A stretch of DNA of 64,000 nt. Source: GCA-003244245 sp050699815 (GTDB lineage: Bacteria > Actinomycetota > Actinomycetes > Mycobacteriales > Pseudonocardiaceae). The notes under the pieces are model-generated. The model saw only the letters and a program-made list of their open reading frames with translations, was not told the origin of the DNA and did not search any database. Shown here piece by piece: positions 8,572 through 17,348 of this stretch. Within the stretch, counting starts at the first letter, position 1, and the number at the start of each line of letters is the position of its first letter. A program made the position numbers and the translations under genes. The stretch spans positions 3,710-67,709 of the forward strand of contig JBOHFT010000003.1 of the NCBI GenBank assembly GCA_050699815.1, read 5' to 3'.

Positions 8572-8952
8572 CTAGTGGTCCTCGAAGCGGCGACGGAACC
8601 GCTGCTCCATCCGCTGGGCCAGCGTGCTGCCCCCGGCCGACGGGCGGCCAGCTGATGCTCGGCCCTCACCAGCAGGACGCCGGGAGAAGATCGCGACGAC
8701 GGCGCCGGCAAACATCACCAGGAAGCCGAGGACGCTGACTACCGGGATCCCGACCGGGCGGACCGGGAGCATGACACCGGCAACGAGGAGCAGCAGGCCC
8801 AGGACGAAAAGCGCTATGCCCTGGACCCGGCGGCGGTGGGGCCGGCTACGCATCCGGGCACCGCGGACGTTCGACGCGAACTTGGGGTCCTCGGCATAGA
8901 GCGCACGCTCAATCTGGTCGAGCAGACGCTGCTCGTGCTCGGAGAGTGGCAT
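8572..8952 (-). CDS. DUF3040 membrane protein
   Basis: The 126-residue protein opens with PLSEHEQRLLDQIERALYAE, the hallmark of DUF3040, followed by two membrane helices (about residues 45-63 and 68-88) and a basic Gly/Ser-rich tail. It is a small actinobacterial membrane protein of unknown role, often found near dinB and the cell-division region. AGGAGGAG precedes the ATG. It lies downstream of dinB on the same strand and converges with the transglutaminase gene, separated by 26 nt. Confidence 0.88.
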   Translation of the reverse strand: MPLSEHEQRLLDQIERALYAEDPKFASNVRGARMRSRPHRRRVQGIALFVLGLLLLVAGVMLPVRPVGIPVVSVLGFLVMFAGAVVAIFSRRPAGEGRASAGRPSAGGSTLAQRMEQRFRRRFEDH

Positions 8953-9086
8953 CGCTCCTCCTCCGGCACTCAGGTGTTCGATGATGGGGTCTTCGACGGT
9001 GGCCTTGCCGACGGTAGTACCTAGGGCCGCCGGATGGCCACCGTGGTCTCCCTAACGTCGAGGATACGAGCCTTCAGCGGTACGGA

Positions 9087-10400
9087 CTACCCGATCTGCT
9101 CACCCGTTTCGCTACGAGTGCTGGGCTGGCCCGGATCGGCCCGCCCGGGTGGGTCCAGCAGGGTGGCCGGCCGTACCGCTGCGCTGCCGAACTTCGACCG
9201 CGCAACGTCCGCGGCCCGTTCGGCATCAGTCCAGTTCGCTGCGCCACCGTCGAGGGTAAGTTGCTCGGCGGCCGCGCTACCCCCGGCCAGTTGTTCCACC
9301 CGCACCCCCAGCAGCCGGACCATCGCTCCATACGGCAGGTGAGCGTCCAGCAAATCGGTGGCCGCCCTGAACACCTCCCGCGCGGAATCGGTCGGAGCGG
9401 CCAGCGTCCAGGAACGGGTGACGGTGGTGAAGTCGGGGTAGCGGATCTTCAGCGTGATCGTGCGCCCACACAGGCCGCGGCGACGCAGCGTGGCCGTCGT
9501 GCGCTCGACCAGCCGCAGCAGCTCGCGACGCAGCACTGCCCGGTCGACCACGTCTTGGGCGAACGTCTCCTCGGCGCCCACTGACTTCTCCGGCGCATTG
9601 GGCACCACCGGACGCTCGTCGCGGCCGTTGGCGAGCTCGTGCAGGTGCCGGGCCGCCGCGTCGCCCACGGCGCGGCGCAGTGCGGGCAGCGGGGTGCCCG
9701 CGACGTCAGCCACGATGTGGCAACCCAGCCGGTGCAGCACCTGGGTGGTGCGCCGGCCCACCCCCCATAACGCGGAGACCGGCAGCGGGTGCAGGAACTC
9801 GAGCACGCCATCAGCCGGCACCACCAGCAGACCGTCCGGTTTCGACAATCCCGAGGCGAGCTTGGCGAGGAACTTGCTCCGGGCCACCCCCACCGAGCAG
9901 GTCACCCGGTGTGCGTCGTAAACCTGCCCGCGGATCCACTCCCCGATCCCGGCCGGGCTCATCCCCAACCTGCGCACCGACCCGCTGACGTCGAGGAATG
10001 CCTCGTCCAGGCTCAGCGGCTCGACCAGTGGGGTGATCTCGCGGAACAGCGCCATCACCCCACGGGAGACCTCCGCGTAACGGGGGAAGTGCGGCGGCAC
10101 GAACTCGGCTTGCGGGCACAGCCGACGGGCCTGGGCAACCGGCATCGCCGACCGGATCCCGAAGGCTCGGGCCTCGTAACTCGCCGAGAGCACAACACCG
10201 CGATCCCCCGCCGGGTTGCTCCCGCCCGCCACCACCACGGGGCGCCCGGCCAGCTCAGGACGCTCACGAACCTCGACTGAGGCATAGAAGGCATCCATGT
10301 CGACGTGCAGCACGGGGCAGCCCGAGTCATCGGCAGGCCCGGCACCGGCCCGTTGCACCCGGGTCAGCTCCGCACGGGGTAGATCGGCGCTACGCCCCAT
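9087..10400 (-). CDS. dinB: DNA polymerase IV (Y-family translesion polymerase)
   Basis: This 437-residue Y-family polymerase copies damaged templates. Seen: LHVDMDAFYASVE (metal-binding Asp pair near 34 and 36), SLDEAFLDVSG (second acidic pair), the helix-hairpin segment PVSALWGVGRRT and the little-finger domain, ending in an extended tail. ATG at 10400 (MGRSADLPR) is preferred over the in-frame ATG at 10421 because AGGGG lies just upstream and the earlier ATG falls inside a LexA-like box. No beta-clamp motif could be assigned with certainty. Confidence 0.93.
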   Translation of the reverse strand: MGRSADLPRAELTRVQRAGAGPADDSGCPVLHVDMDAFYASVEVRERPELAGRPVVVAGGSNPAGDRGVVLSASYEARAFGIRSAMPVAQARRLCPQAEFVPPHFPRYAEVSRGVMALFREITPLVEPLSLDEAFLDVSGSVRRLGMSPAGIGEWIRGQVYDAHRVTCSVGVARSKFLAKLASGLSKPDGLLVVPADGVLEFLHPLPVSALWGVGRRTTQVLHRLGCHIVADVAGTPLPALRRAVGDAAARHLHELANGRDERPVVPNAPEKSVGAEETFAQDVVDRAVLRRELLRLVERTTATLRRRGLCGRTITLKIRYPDFTTVTRSWTLAAPTDSAREVFRAATDLLDAHLPYGAMVRLLGVRVEQLAGGSAAAEQLTLDGGAANWTDAERAADVARSKFGSAAVRPATLLDPPGRADPGQPSTRSETGEQIG

Positions 10401-10415
10401 GACAGCCCCTGTTAA

Positions 10416-10431
10416 TCGCACACATGTTCGA
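10416..10431 (-). promoter_or_regulatory. LexA/SOS box upstream of dinB
   Basis: On the minus strand the sequence is TCGAACATGTGTGCGA. It matches the actinobacterial SOS box TCGAAC-N4-GTTCGA at 11 of 12 defined bases and ends 16 nt before the chosen dinB start. Damage-inducible control of dinB by LexA is the natural reading. Confidence 0.65.
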
Positions 10432-10490
10432 TATCCGTCATGGTAGCCGCCCCTGCACCGGGCTCACCAACCGCTGGACGCCCGCCGCGG

Positions 10491-11414
10491 TCACGTCATC
10501 CCGCCCCGGTCCCACATCAGTCGCGCAGCGGTCACGACCTGGGCGATGCCCTGATCGAGGTCGACGGACGGGCGAAAGCCCTTCGCGCGGATCTTCCGGT
10601 ACGAGACCTCGTAGTCGCGCTGGTCGGCGTCCGCAGCGAACTCGTCGAAGCGCAGCCGACAGTCCACGTGACGCCCGATGCGCTCGGCCAGCTCAACCTT
10701 AGTGAGGTTCATGCTCTCGTCGCCCACGTTGTAGAGGCCATCGGCCAGCGAATCCCACTCGTTGACGGCGAAGATCACCGACCTCGCCATGTCGTGGACG
10801 TGGATGAAGGTCCGGCGGAAACCGCTCTGGTAGATCGTCAGACTTCCCTGGTGTACCGCCTGGTGGACGAAGTCGTTGGGCAGCAGATCAAACCGCATGC
10901 ACGGACTGACGCCGAACGCCGTGGCGTAGCGGTAGACGACTGCGTTGCCCGCGTGGAGGACGAGTTCTTCCGCCTCGGCCTTGGTGCTTGCGTAGAGGGA
11001 AACGGGGGACGGCGCGGACTCCTCCGAACACACCGCGTCGCTCACCGCCCCGTACACGCTGCCAGTGGACGCCAACACCACCTTCTGGTCGGGTCCGCGC
11101 AGCCCCAGCAGCAGTTTCGTGCCTGCGACGTTCGTGGTCTTGGCGAGGTCAGGATCGAGTTGGCAGGCCGGGTAGCCCACGATCGCCGCCAGGTGCACGA
11201 CGACCTCGACTCCGTCAAGCGCGCTGGCGACCGTCGGCTCGTCACACACGTCGCCGTGCACGAAGGCGAAGCCGGGATGGTTGCAGCAGAGCAGGAGCCC
11301 CTGCCCGCTCCCCCGCAGCCGGTCAAGGACCCGCACCCGGTGCCCTTGCGAGAGCAATGCCGGAACCAGGACGGAGCCGACGTACCCGGCACCCCCGGTG
11401 ACGAGGATCAGCAT
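10491..11414 (-). CDS. NAD-dependent epimerase/dehydratase (extended SDR)
   Basis: The 307-residue enzyme has the Rossmann motif TGGAGYVG (about 6-13), VVHLAAIVGYPA, and the catalytic YASTK motif (about 141-145). The C-terminal part (YNVGDESMNLTKVELAERI) matches nucleotide-sugar epimerases. The likely substrate is a nucleotide-activated sugar, but which one cannot be read. It lies just downstream of a DegT-type aminotransferase on the same strand, so the two could make an amino sugar for the polysaccharide cluster. The gene marks the left edge of that cluster. Confidence 0.88.
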   Translation of the reverse strand: MLILVTGGAGYVGSVLVPALLSQGHRVRVLDRLRGSGQGLLLCCNHPGFAFVHGDVCDEPTVASALDGVEVVVHLAAIVGYPACQLDPDLAKTTNVAGTKLLLGLRGPDQKVVLASTGSVYGAVSDAVCSEESAPSPVSLYASTKAEAEELVLHAGNAVVYRYATAFGVSPCMRFDLLPNDFVHQAVHQGSLTIYQSGFRRTFIHVHDMARSVIFAVNEWDSLADGLYNVGDESMNLTKVELAERIGRHVDCRLRFDEFAADADQRDYEVSYRKIRAKGFRPSVDLDQGIAQVVTAARLMWDRGGMT

Positions 11415-11476
11415 GGGTCAACCACCTCGGCCAGCGCGAGCATGCTCGAGGAGTACGCTCAGCCTCGACGGCCCCA

Positions 11477-12571
11477 TCACGCACCTCGCACAGGCAGGTC
11501 TGTAGCGCCAAGGGCGTCGACCACCTCGGCCGCCACGAACCGGATCTGGTCCTCAGACATCGCGGCATATGTCGGCAGCCACATGGCGTGTCGAGAGACC
11601 CTGCGCGCCACCGGGAAGTTGCCTGCCAGGTGAGCGAGAACCGGCTGTTCGTCCAGCACCGGCCAGATCGCCCTGGCGTCGACCCCCGATGCCCGCAGAC
11701 GGCGCAGGGCCACTTCGCGCTCCCGGACCGAGACGGTGTGCAGCCAGCAGGAGCGGGTGGCCCACTCCGCGACGGGCGCCGGCTCGCATGCCGTGCCCGC
11801 AAGCAAGTCGCGGTAGCGATCAGACACCCGGTCTCGGGCGCTGACCAGCTCGGCCCAGCGGTCGAGCTGACCGAGGCCGAACGCGGCGACCAGGTTCGTC
11901 ATTCGGTAGTTGCGGCCGACCACCTCGTGGACGTACGGCCGCTCTCGACTCATACCGTGGTGGGCGATCAGCCGCAGCCGGGCTGCAAGGGCCGCGTCGT
12001 CGGTGCTGACACTGCCGCCCTCCCCGGTCGTCACCGCCTTATTGGCATGGAAGCTGAAGACCGAGCAGTCACCTTGGGCGCCGACCTGCTTACCCTTGTA
12101 GCGGGAGCCGTGCGCCTCGGCCGCGTCCTGTATCACTGGTACTCGCAGACCGACCAGTGCGTCGTAGTCGGCGGGGTGGCCCAGCAGGTCGACTGCGATC
12201 ACCGCCTTGGTCCTGTGGGTTAGCTTGGCCCGCACCTGAGCGGGATCGATGGTCCAGGAATCCGCTGAGATGTCGGCGAGCACCACCAACGCGCCCACGG
12301 CCAGCACCGACATGGCGGGAGCCGCGAACGTGAGGGCGGGCAGGATCACCTCGTCACCCGGGCCGACGCCCAGGCCGCGGAGGATCAGCTCCAGCGCCAA
12401 GGTGCCATTCGCAACGGCGATGGTGTGGGTCCGCCCGAGGTGGGCGGACAAGCCGTCCTCGAACCGGGTGACGAATTCCCCGGTTCCGGAGATCCATCCC
12501 TCGCGCAGTGCGGCGTTCACGTAGGATTGTTCGACGTCGGAGATGCTAGGGGACGACAAGGGGATTTTCAC
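11477..12571 (-). CDS. DegT/DnrJ/EryC1/StrS-family sugar aminotransferase
   Basis: The roughly 364-residue PLP enzyme would transaminate a keto nucleotide-sugar. Seen: VANGTLALELILRGLGVGPG, LLGHPADYD, IQDAAEAHGS with the cofactor-contacting Asp, and SFHANKAVTTGEGG in which the lysine (about residue 178) forms the Schiff base. The GTG at 12571 gives the usual opening (KIPLSSPSISDVEQSYV); the frame is open to 12616, but those extra residues come from the tail of a broken epimerase gene. No strong ribosome site is visible for either start. A perfect promoter lies upstream at 13062-13090. Confidence 0.88.
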   Translation of the reverse strand: MKIPLSSPSISDVEQSYVNAALREGWISGTGEFVTRFEDGLSAHLGRTHTIAVANGTLALELILRGLGVGPGDEVILPALTFAAPAMSVLAVGALVVLADISADSWTIDPAQVRAKLTHRTKAVIAVDLLGHPADYDALVGLRVPVIQDAAEAHGSRYKGKQVGAQGDCSVFSFHANKAVTTGEGGSVSTDDAALAARLRLIAHHGMSRERPYVHEVVGRNYRMTNLVAAFGLGQLDRWAELVSARDRVSDRYRDLLAGTACEPAPVAEWATRSCWLHTVSVREREVALRRLRASGVDARAIWPVLDEQPVLAHLAGNFPVARRVSRHAMWLPTYAAMSEDQIRFVAAEVVDALGATDLPVRGA

Positions 12572-12618
12572 CGGTTGCGGACCCGTGCGTCGTCGGCCGC
12601 CGTCAGTCCTGCACACGC

Positions 12619-12887
12619 CGACCTGGTCTGTCTCCCGGTTCCGGCTACAGTTATCGGTTCCCCGCGCAGCGCCTGGTGAATAAAAGCAGGAATCGCCCGG
12701 CCGTCGCTGAACTTCATCCGCGGACCGAACGTGTTGAGGATCCCGGCGATCGCGGTGGACATGTCGTAGGTGATCCGGCCACGAAGTTGCCGATACAAAC
12801 GACGTCGTAACCGTCGGTCAGCAGCCGTTCACAGACGTGCGAACCGACGAAACCGGCTCCGCCGACGACGACCGCACGTCGCTCCAC
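12619..12887 (-). pseudogene. remnant of a UDP-glucuronate decarboxylase-like SDR gene
   Basis: From GTG 12887, which has a GGGGGGA ribosome site, the frame reads RRAVVVGGAGFVGSHVCERL then LTDGYDVVCIGNFV, a clear SDR N-terminus. In a different frame from about 12798 it resumes with ILNTFGPRMKFSDGRAIPAF and IHQALRGEPITVAGTGRQTR, normally found some 150 residues later in UDP-xylose synthases. So the middle was deleted out of frame and the C-terminus is lost where the aminotransferase gene begins. The remnant retains its promoter and ribosome site and now acts mainly as a leader for the aminotransferase. Confidence 0.8.
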
Positions 12888-13016
12888 ACCATCCCCCCGT
12901 CGAATCAACGACCCACGCAGATACGAAACTAATAATAGACGAGACGATTCGGCTGACCACCCCCGCAGGTACCTCACGGTGGCAGTAGGCGACCCGCCCG
13001 GTCAAGGCCCAAGATC

Positions 13017-13045
13017 TTAACGTCACTCGTCACAATCAGTAATCT
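13017..13045 (+). promoter_or_regulatory. candidate promoter for the rightward polysaccharide operon
   Basis: TTAACG (13017-13022), a 17-nt spacer and TAATCT (13040-13045) form a reasonable promoter facing the sugar transferase gene that starts at 13205. It partly overlaps the region served by the opposite perfect promoter, so the two directions may compete. Confidence 0.4.
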
Positions 13046-13061
13046 TGACGTAGACCTGGGC

Positions 13062-13090
13062 ATTATACGGCAACTTGATGCGGTTGTCAA
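13062..13090 (-). promoter_or_regulatory. perfect-consensus sigma-70 type promoter toward aminotransferase and epimerase
   Basis: On the minus strand TTGACA (13090-13085), a 17-nt spacer and TATAAT (13067-13062) match the housekeeping consensus at all 12 positions with ideal spacing. It faces the broken decarboxylase gene, the aminotransferase and the epimerase, giving a leader of roughly 165 nt to GTG 12887. Confidence 0.75.
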
Positions 13091-13204
13091 CCTTGATGAG
13101 TCCCCAGGTCGGTGAAACGCCTGGAGCGGGTTCCCCGATGTGCAAAGTGCGCAAACAGCACAACCAGAACAACCCGCACCTCGGCTTGAGAGGCCTCATC
13201 GAAC

Positions 13205-14704
13205 ATGACGACAGTTGACTCCTCGCCGCTGGGCCAGCCGTCGGGGATGCCGCTCCAGAGGCCCGTCCCGTCGGCCCGGCGGCACGGTGAGGTGTCCCGG
13301 GCGTCGGCGACCCGGACCCCAGCGTCGACGGCGCGCCTGCCGGAGCACTCCACGGGGATCCTGCGTCCGGGAGGCTTCTTCAGCCACGTCCGCGCGTGGA
13401 TGGTCGTCGTGCCGCTCGACGGGTTGCTGCTGCTGTCCCCGATGCTCTGGAACCCGGAGCAGTACCGGGCCATCGCCTCGATGACGGTCCTCGCGATGCT
13501 GCTGCTCACCGGTGGCAGACGCTACCGGGCGCGGCTGCACCTGAGTGCGCTGGACGAGCTGCCGTCCCTGATGACGTGGCTGCTCGCCGCCGCGGCCATC
13601 GTCGCCACCGTGATCGCGCTCCGCCACGAGCAGGCCGCCGTCGTGACGTTCCTGGCGAACGCCGCGATCACCATCGGACTGGTCGTCGCCGGGCGAATGC
13701 TGTCGACCCGGATGATCGCGTGGAGCCGGAGCCGCCAGATCAGCGCACACCGTACGGTGATCGTGGGTGGTGGCGCGTTGGCAGCGGAACTGGCGAAGAT
13801 CTTGAACGAGCACCGGCGGTACGGGCTGTCGGTCGTCGGCTTCGTCGACGACGGCCCGGGGTGCATCGCCGAGGCCGTCGCCGACCACCTCGGCTGCTTG
13901 GACGACCTCTACCGCGTGGTGGCCACGTCCGGCGCCGACGTCATCCTCGTCGCCGACGGCGACTTCTCCGAGCGCGACCTGCACGACGCGGTGCGCGCCC
14001 CCGCGTGCCAGCCCTGCGACCTGCTGGTGGTCCCGCGCATGCACCACTTCGCGACCCAGACCGGGTTGGGCGACCACATCGGTTCGATCCCAGTAATGCG
14101 GATCCGCAGGCCGAACCTGCGGGGTCTGGCGCACACCATCAAGCGGCTGTTCGACATCCTTGTGGCTGGCTCGCTCCTCATCATCTGCGCACCGGTCATC
14201 GCCGTGGCGGCGCTGGGCGTGCGCATCGAGGGCGGTCCTGGCGTGATCTTCCGACAGACCCGCATCGGGCGTGACGGCGTGCAGTTCCAGTGCCTCAAGC
14301 TCCGCTCGATGCGCCCGGCGAATGAGACGGAGTCGGACACCAACTGGGCGGTCGCCGACGACAAGCGGGTCCAACCGGTCGGTCGCTTCCTGCGGCGGAC
14401 CTCCCTCGACGAGCTCCCGCAGCTGTGGAACATCCTGCGCGGCGACATGACGCTCGTCGGCCCGCGGCCGGAGCGCCCGCACTTCGTCGACCAGTTCTCC
14501 AGCCAGTACGACCGCTACGCGCACCGGCACCGGATGCAGGCCGGCCTGACCGGGTTGGCCCAGGTGAGCGGGCTGCGCGGGGACACGTCCATCGCCGACC
14601 GCACCCGCTACGACAACTACTACATCGAGCACTGGTCCCTGTGGCTGGACGTCAAGATCGTCTTTCGGACGTTCTCCGAGGTCCTGTTCGCCCGCGGGCG
14701 GTGA
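13205..14704 (+). CDS. polyprenyl-phosphate sugar-1-phosphate transferase (WbaP/WcaJ type)
   Basis: The 499-residue membrane protein should start repeat-unit assembly by moving a sugar phosphate from a nucleotide sugar onto undecaprenyl phosphate. Seen: N-terminal membrane helices over about residues 55-170, a CoA-binding-like Rossmann domain (VIVGGGALAAELAKIL, about 185-200), then the catalytic bacterial sugar transferase domain from about residue 310. The latter includes KRLFDILVAGS, FRQTRIGRDG, RRTSLDELPQLWNILRGDM, LVGPRPERP and LAQVSGLRGDT. It is the first gene of the rightward operon, as is common. No strong ribosome site precedes the ATG. Confidence 0.92.
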   Translation: MTTVDSSPLGQPSGMPLQRPVPSARRHGEVSRASATRTPASTARLPEHSTGILRPGGFFSHVRAWMVVVPLDGLLLLSPMLWNPEQYRAIASMTVLAMLLLTGGRRYRARLHLSALDELPSLMTWLLAAAAIVATVIALRHEQAAVVTFLANAAITIGLVVAGRMLSTRMIAWSRSRQISAHRTVIVGGGALAAELAKILNEHRRYGLSVVGFVDDGPGCIAEAVADHLGCLDDLYRVVATSGADVILVADGDFSERDLHDAVRAPACQPCDLLVVPRMHHFATQTGLGDHIGSIPVMRIRRPNLRGLAHTIKRLFDILVAGSLLIICAPVIAVAALGVRIEGGPGVIFRQTRIGRDGVQFQCLKLRSMRPANETESDTNWAVADDKRVQPVGRFLRRTSLDELPQLWNILRGDMTLVGPRPERPHFVDQFSSQYDRYAHRHRMQAGLTGLAQVSGLRGDTSIADRTRYDNYYIEHWSLWLDVKIVFRTFSEVLFARGR

Positions 14705-14760
14705 CCCGCGTCATGGTGGGGCGCGCCGGGCGACACCTGTACGTCGATCGTGGGGGAGGC

Positions 14761-16242
14761 ATGGAGCTCCAGGACTATCTCCGCATGCTGCGGCGCGGCT
14801 GGCTGACGGTCGTCGTCGTCACCGCCGTGGGTGTCGGGTTGGCATCGCTGTACGCTGCTCTCGCACCGCGGGTCTTCGACGCGACAACGGTCCTCTTCGT
14901 CTCGGCGGGCGACCCGACGACCATCAGTGACCTGCAGCAGGGCGCGCAGTTCGTGACCAGTGCCGTCGTCACCTACTCCGAGATCATCGACTCGAGCACG
15001 GTTCTCGGGCCGGTGGCCGAGGAGCTGCGGCTGCGACAGAGCGTCGATGACCTCGCCGCGATGGTGACGGTGTCCGTCCGCGAGGAAACGACGTTGATCG
15101 ACGTCACGGTGTCCGGGGAGACCCCGGAGCTGGTGGCGACCGTGGCCAATGCGGCTGCCGACAGCGCCATCCGGATCATCCCGACGCTCCAGGCCACGCC
15201 GAAAGGACAACCCCTGGTCCGGTTGCAGCAGATCCGACCGGCCGTGGAACCCACCATCGCGGGCAGTCCGGACGTCCAGCGGATCCTGACCGTCGGCCTC
15301 GTCGTGGGCCTGTGCGTCGGCCTCGGCGCCACGATCGCCCGGCAGACCCTGAATACCCGCATCCGGCGGCCGGACGATGTCCGGGACCTGACCGGGATCC
15401 CCCTGCTGGGCGTGCTTCCGCGGTGGGCGCCCGCGCAACGTCTCCCGCAGCGCAAGAAGGTGGGCGGACTGACCCTGGTTGTGCGGGACGATCCCTCGTC
15501 CGCCGCCGGCGAGGCCTTCCGGACCCTGCGGACCAACCTCCGCTTCCTGGAGTCGAGGGACCTGAGGAGCCTGGTCTTCACCACCGTGGCCGACGACCAG
15601 CACGGAGCTGAGGTCGCAGCTAATCTAGCGTGGACGCTCGCCCAGGCAGGCCAGCGGGTCCTCCTCGTCGATCTCGACCTTCGTCGGTCGAGCGTCGGCG
15701 AGGCGGTTGGTATCCGGCCAGGTACCGGTCTCGCCGACGTCCTCACCCGACAGGCCGACCTATCGGATGTGATCCACGACACCACAAACCCGCTGCTGCG
15801 GATCGTGCTCGCGGGTACCCCGCAACCGAATCCGTCTGATCTGCTGAGTGCACCGCACATGACCAGCCTGCTCCGGCAGATGGAGCGGGACTACGACTAC
15901 GTGATCCTCCACGCGCCACCCCTGCTCCCCTACGCCGACGCCGCCGTCATCTCTGCAGCCGCGGCAGGCACGTTCGTGTCCGTCGCCGCCGGTCGCACCA
16001 AGGCTCATGAGGTGACCACGGCGCTCGGTGCACTCGCCAACGTGCAGGTCAGGCCGCTGGGTATGGTGCTGACCGGAGCACGCCGTGCCGACTCCGACGG
16101 GCACGGCGTCCGGGGGAAACCCGCGGCAGCCCGCCGTCACGAACGACAGTCCCACGCTCCAACACCATCCCGTCCAGCCATCGCGGCGGCCGACTCCGGT
16201 CCGTCGCGACGCACCCGCCAGGCACGCGACGGACTCCGATGA
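14761..16242 (+). CDS. Wzz/Wzc-like polysaccharide co-polymerase with degenerate kinase domain
   Basis: The 493-residue protein has two membrane helices (about 14-34 and 175-195) flanking a periplasmic Wzz region, then a cytoplasmic domain with the BY-kinase fold (EAFRTLRTNLRFLES, about 251-265). The expected Walker A G-K-S/T is absent: the aligned stretch is TTVADDQHGAEVAANLA (about 274-290). Walker A' LLVDLDLRR (about 301-309) is kept, but the Walker B position reads YVILHAPP with His for the usual Asp. The C-terminal tail is Arg/Ser-rich with no tyrosine. It may therefore set chain length without kinase activity. GGGGGAGG precedes the ATG. Confidence 0.88.
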   Translation: MELQDYLRMLRRGWLTVVVVTAVGVGLASLYAALAPRVFDATTVLFVSAGDPTTISDLQQGAQFVTSAVVTYSEIIDSSTVLGPVAEELRLRQSVDDLAAMVTVSVREETTLIDVTVSGETPELVATVANAAADSAIRIIPTLQATPKGQPLVRLQQIRPAVEPTIAGSPDVQRILTVGLVVGLCVGLGATIARQTLNTRIRRPDDVRDLTGIPLLGVLPRWAPAQRLPQRKKVGGLTLVVRDDPSSAAGEAFRTLRTNLRFLESRDLRSLVFTTVADDQHGAEVAANLAWTLAQAGQRVLLVDLDLRRSSVGEAVGIRPGTGLADVLTRQADLSDVIHDTTNPLLRIVLAGTPQPNPSDLLSAPHMTSLLRQMERDYDYVILHAPPLLPYADAAVISAAAAGTFVSVAAGRTKAHEVTTALGALANVQVRPLGMVLTGARRADSDGHGVRGKPAAARRHERQSHAPTPSRPAIAAADSGPSRRTRQARDGLR

Positions 16243-17348
16243 TGGCCGGCGTCCTCGTCCACGAGTGGATCGCTCAGGAGGGCGGCTCGGAGAACGTGCT
16301 GCAGGCAATGGGCGAGACCTTTCCGGACGCCGAGATGCTGTGCCTGTGGAACCAGTCGACGGGCCGGTTTGACCCGGCCAGGGTGCGGGAGTCATGGCTG
16401 GCCCGAACGCCGCTGCGCCATCACAAGGCCCTGGCGCTGCCCCTGATGCCCGCGACGTGGAGGTTCCTCGACTACCGCGGCTACGACTGGGCGCTGATCA
16501 GCTCGCACGCCTTCGCGCACCACGCCCGGTTCCGCGGCGCGCCGCACGGGTTCCGGCGCATGGTCTACGTGCACACGCCAGCCCGGTACGTCTGGACGCC
16601 GGACTTCGACGCCCGCGGGGACAACCCGGCCGCCCGGTTCGCCTCCTACGGCCTGCGTCCCCTCGACCGCCGTCGGGCGAAGGAGGGCGCCGAGTTCGCC
16701 GCCAACAGTGCGTTCGTGCGCAGGCGAATCCGGATCGCCTGGGGGGTGGACGCCCGGGTCATCTACCCGCCGGTCGACGTCGAGCGCATCCAGTCCGTTC
16801 CGGACTGGCGGGACCGCCTGACGCCGACCGAGTCCACGATCCTGGAGGCGCTTCCCGACGGCTTCCTCCTCGGGGCGTCGCGGTTCATCCCCTACAAGCG
16901 GCTCGAGGAGGTCATCCGGGTCGGCGAGGCGGCGGGCCGACCGGTGGTGCTGGCGGGACGGGGACCGAGCCTGCCGGTGCTGCAGGAGGCCGCGGCCGGG
17001 GTCGACGTCCCCGTGCACTTCGTCCATGCCCCGTCGAAGGCGCTCCTGTACGCCCTCTACCAGCAGACTTCGTTGTTCGTCTTCCCCGCCGTCGAGGACT
17101 TCGGGATCATGCCCGTGGAGGCGATGGCCGCCGGTGCCCCCGTGCTGGCCCGGGACGAGGGAGGCGCGGCCGAGAGCGTCGTGCCTGGTCGTACCGGGTC
17201 ATTGATCGGCTTCGCCTCGGCAGGCGAGATACGCGAGGGGGTGGACGTCGCGATGTCCACCGATCGGTCCCAGCGCACCGCCCGGGCCCGGGACTTCGGG
17301 GCGAAACGCTTCCGGGACGAGATCACCGCATGGGTGGGCGAGCGATGA
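16239..17348 (+). CDS. GT4-family glycosyltransferase
   Basis: The 369-residue enzyme has a GT-B fold typical of RfaG/WbaZ-like transferases. Seen: HEWIAQEGGSENVLQAM at the N-terminus, YVHTPARYVWTPDFDA, FLLGASRFIPYKRLEEVI (start of the nucleotide-sugar domain) and FVFPAVEDFGIMPVEAMAAG, the family's E-x7-E-like site. It would add a sugar to the lipid-linked repeat unit on the cytoplasmic face. The ATG overlaps the previous stop and the stop overlaps the next ATG, so translation is coupled. Confidence 0.9.
   Translation: MMAGVLVHEWIAQEGGSENVLQAMGETFPDAEMLCLWNQSTGRFDPARVRESWLARTPLRHHKALALPLMPATWRFLDYRGYDWALISSHAFAHHARFRGAPHGFRRMVYVHTPARYVWTPDFDARGDNPAARFASYGLRPLDRRRAKEGAEFAANSAFVRRRIRIAWGVDARVIYPPVDVERIQSVPDWRDRLTPTESTILEALPDGFLLGASRFIPYKRLEEVIRVGEAAGRPVVLAGRGPSLPVLQEAAAGVDVPVHFVHAPSKALLYALYQQTSLFVFPAVEDFGIMPVEAMAAGAPVLARDEGGAAESVVPGRTGSLIGFASAGEIREGVDVAMSTDRSQRTARARDFGAKRFRDEITAWVGER

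Larger units (their letters stand above)
12888..13204. other. AT-rich divergent regulatory region of the polysaccharide locus
   Basis: No gene is seen in these 317 bases. GC is far lower than in the surroundings, especially 13010-13100. Promoter-like sequences face both ways. Two similar stretches (ATCTTAACGTCA near 13014 and ATCTTGACGTAG near 13042) could be a repeated protein-binding site; this is only suggestive. Confidence 0.5.
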
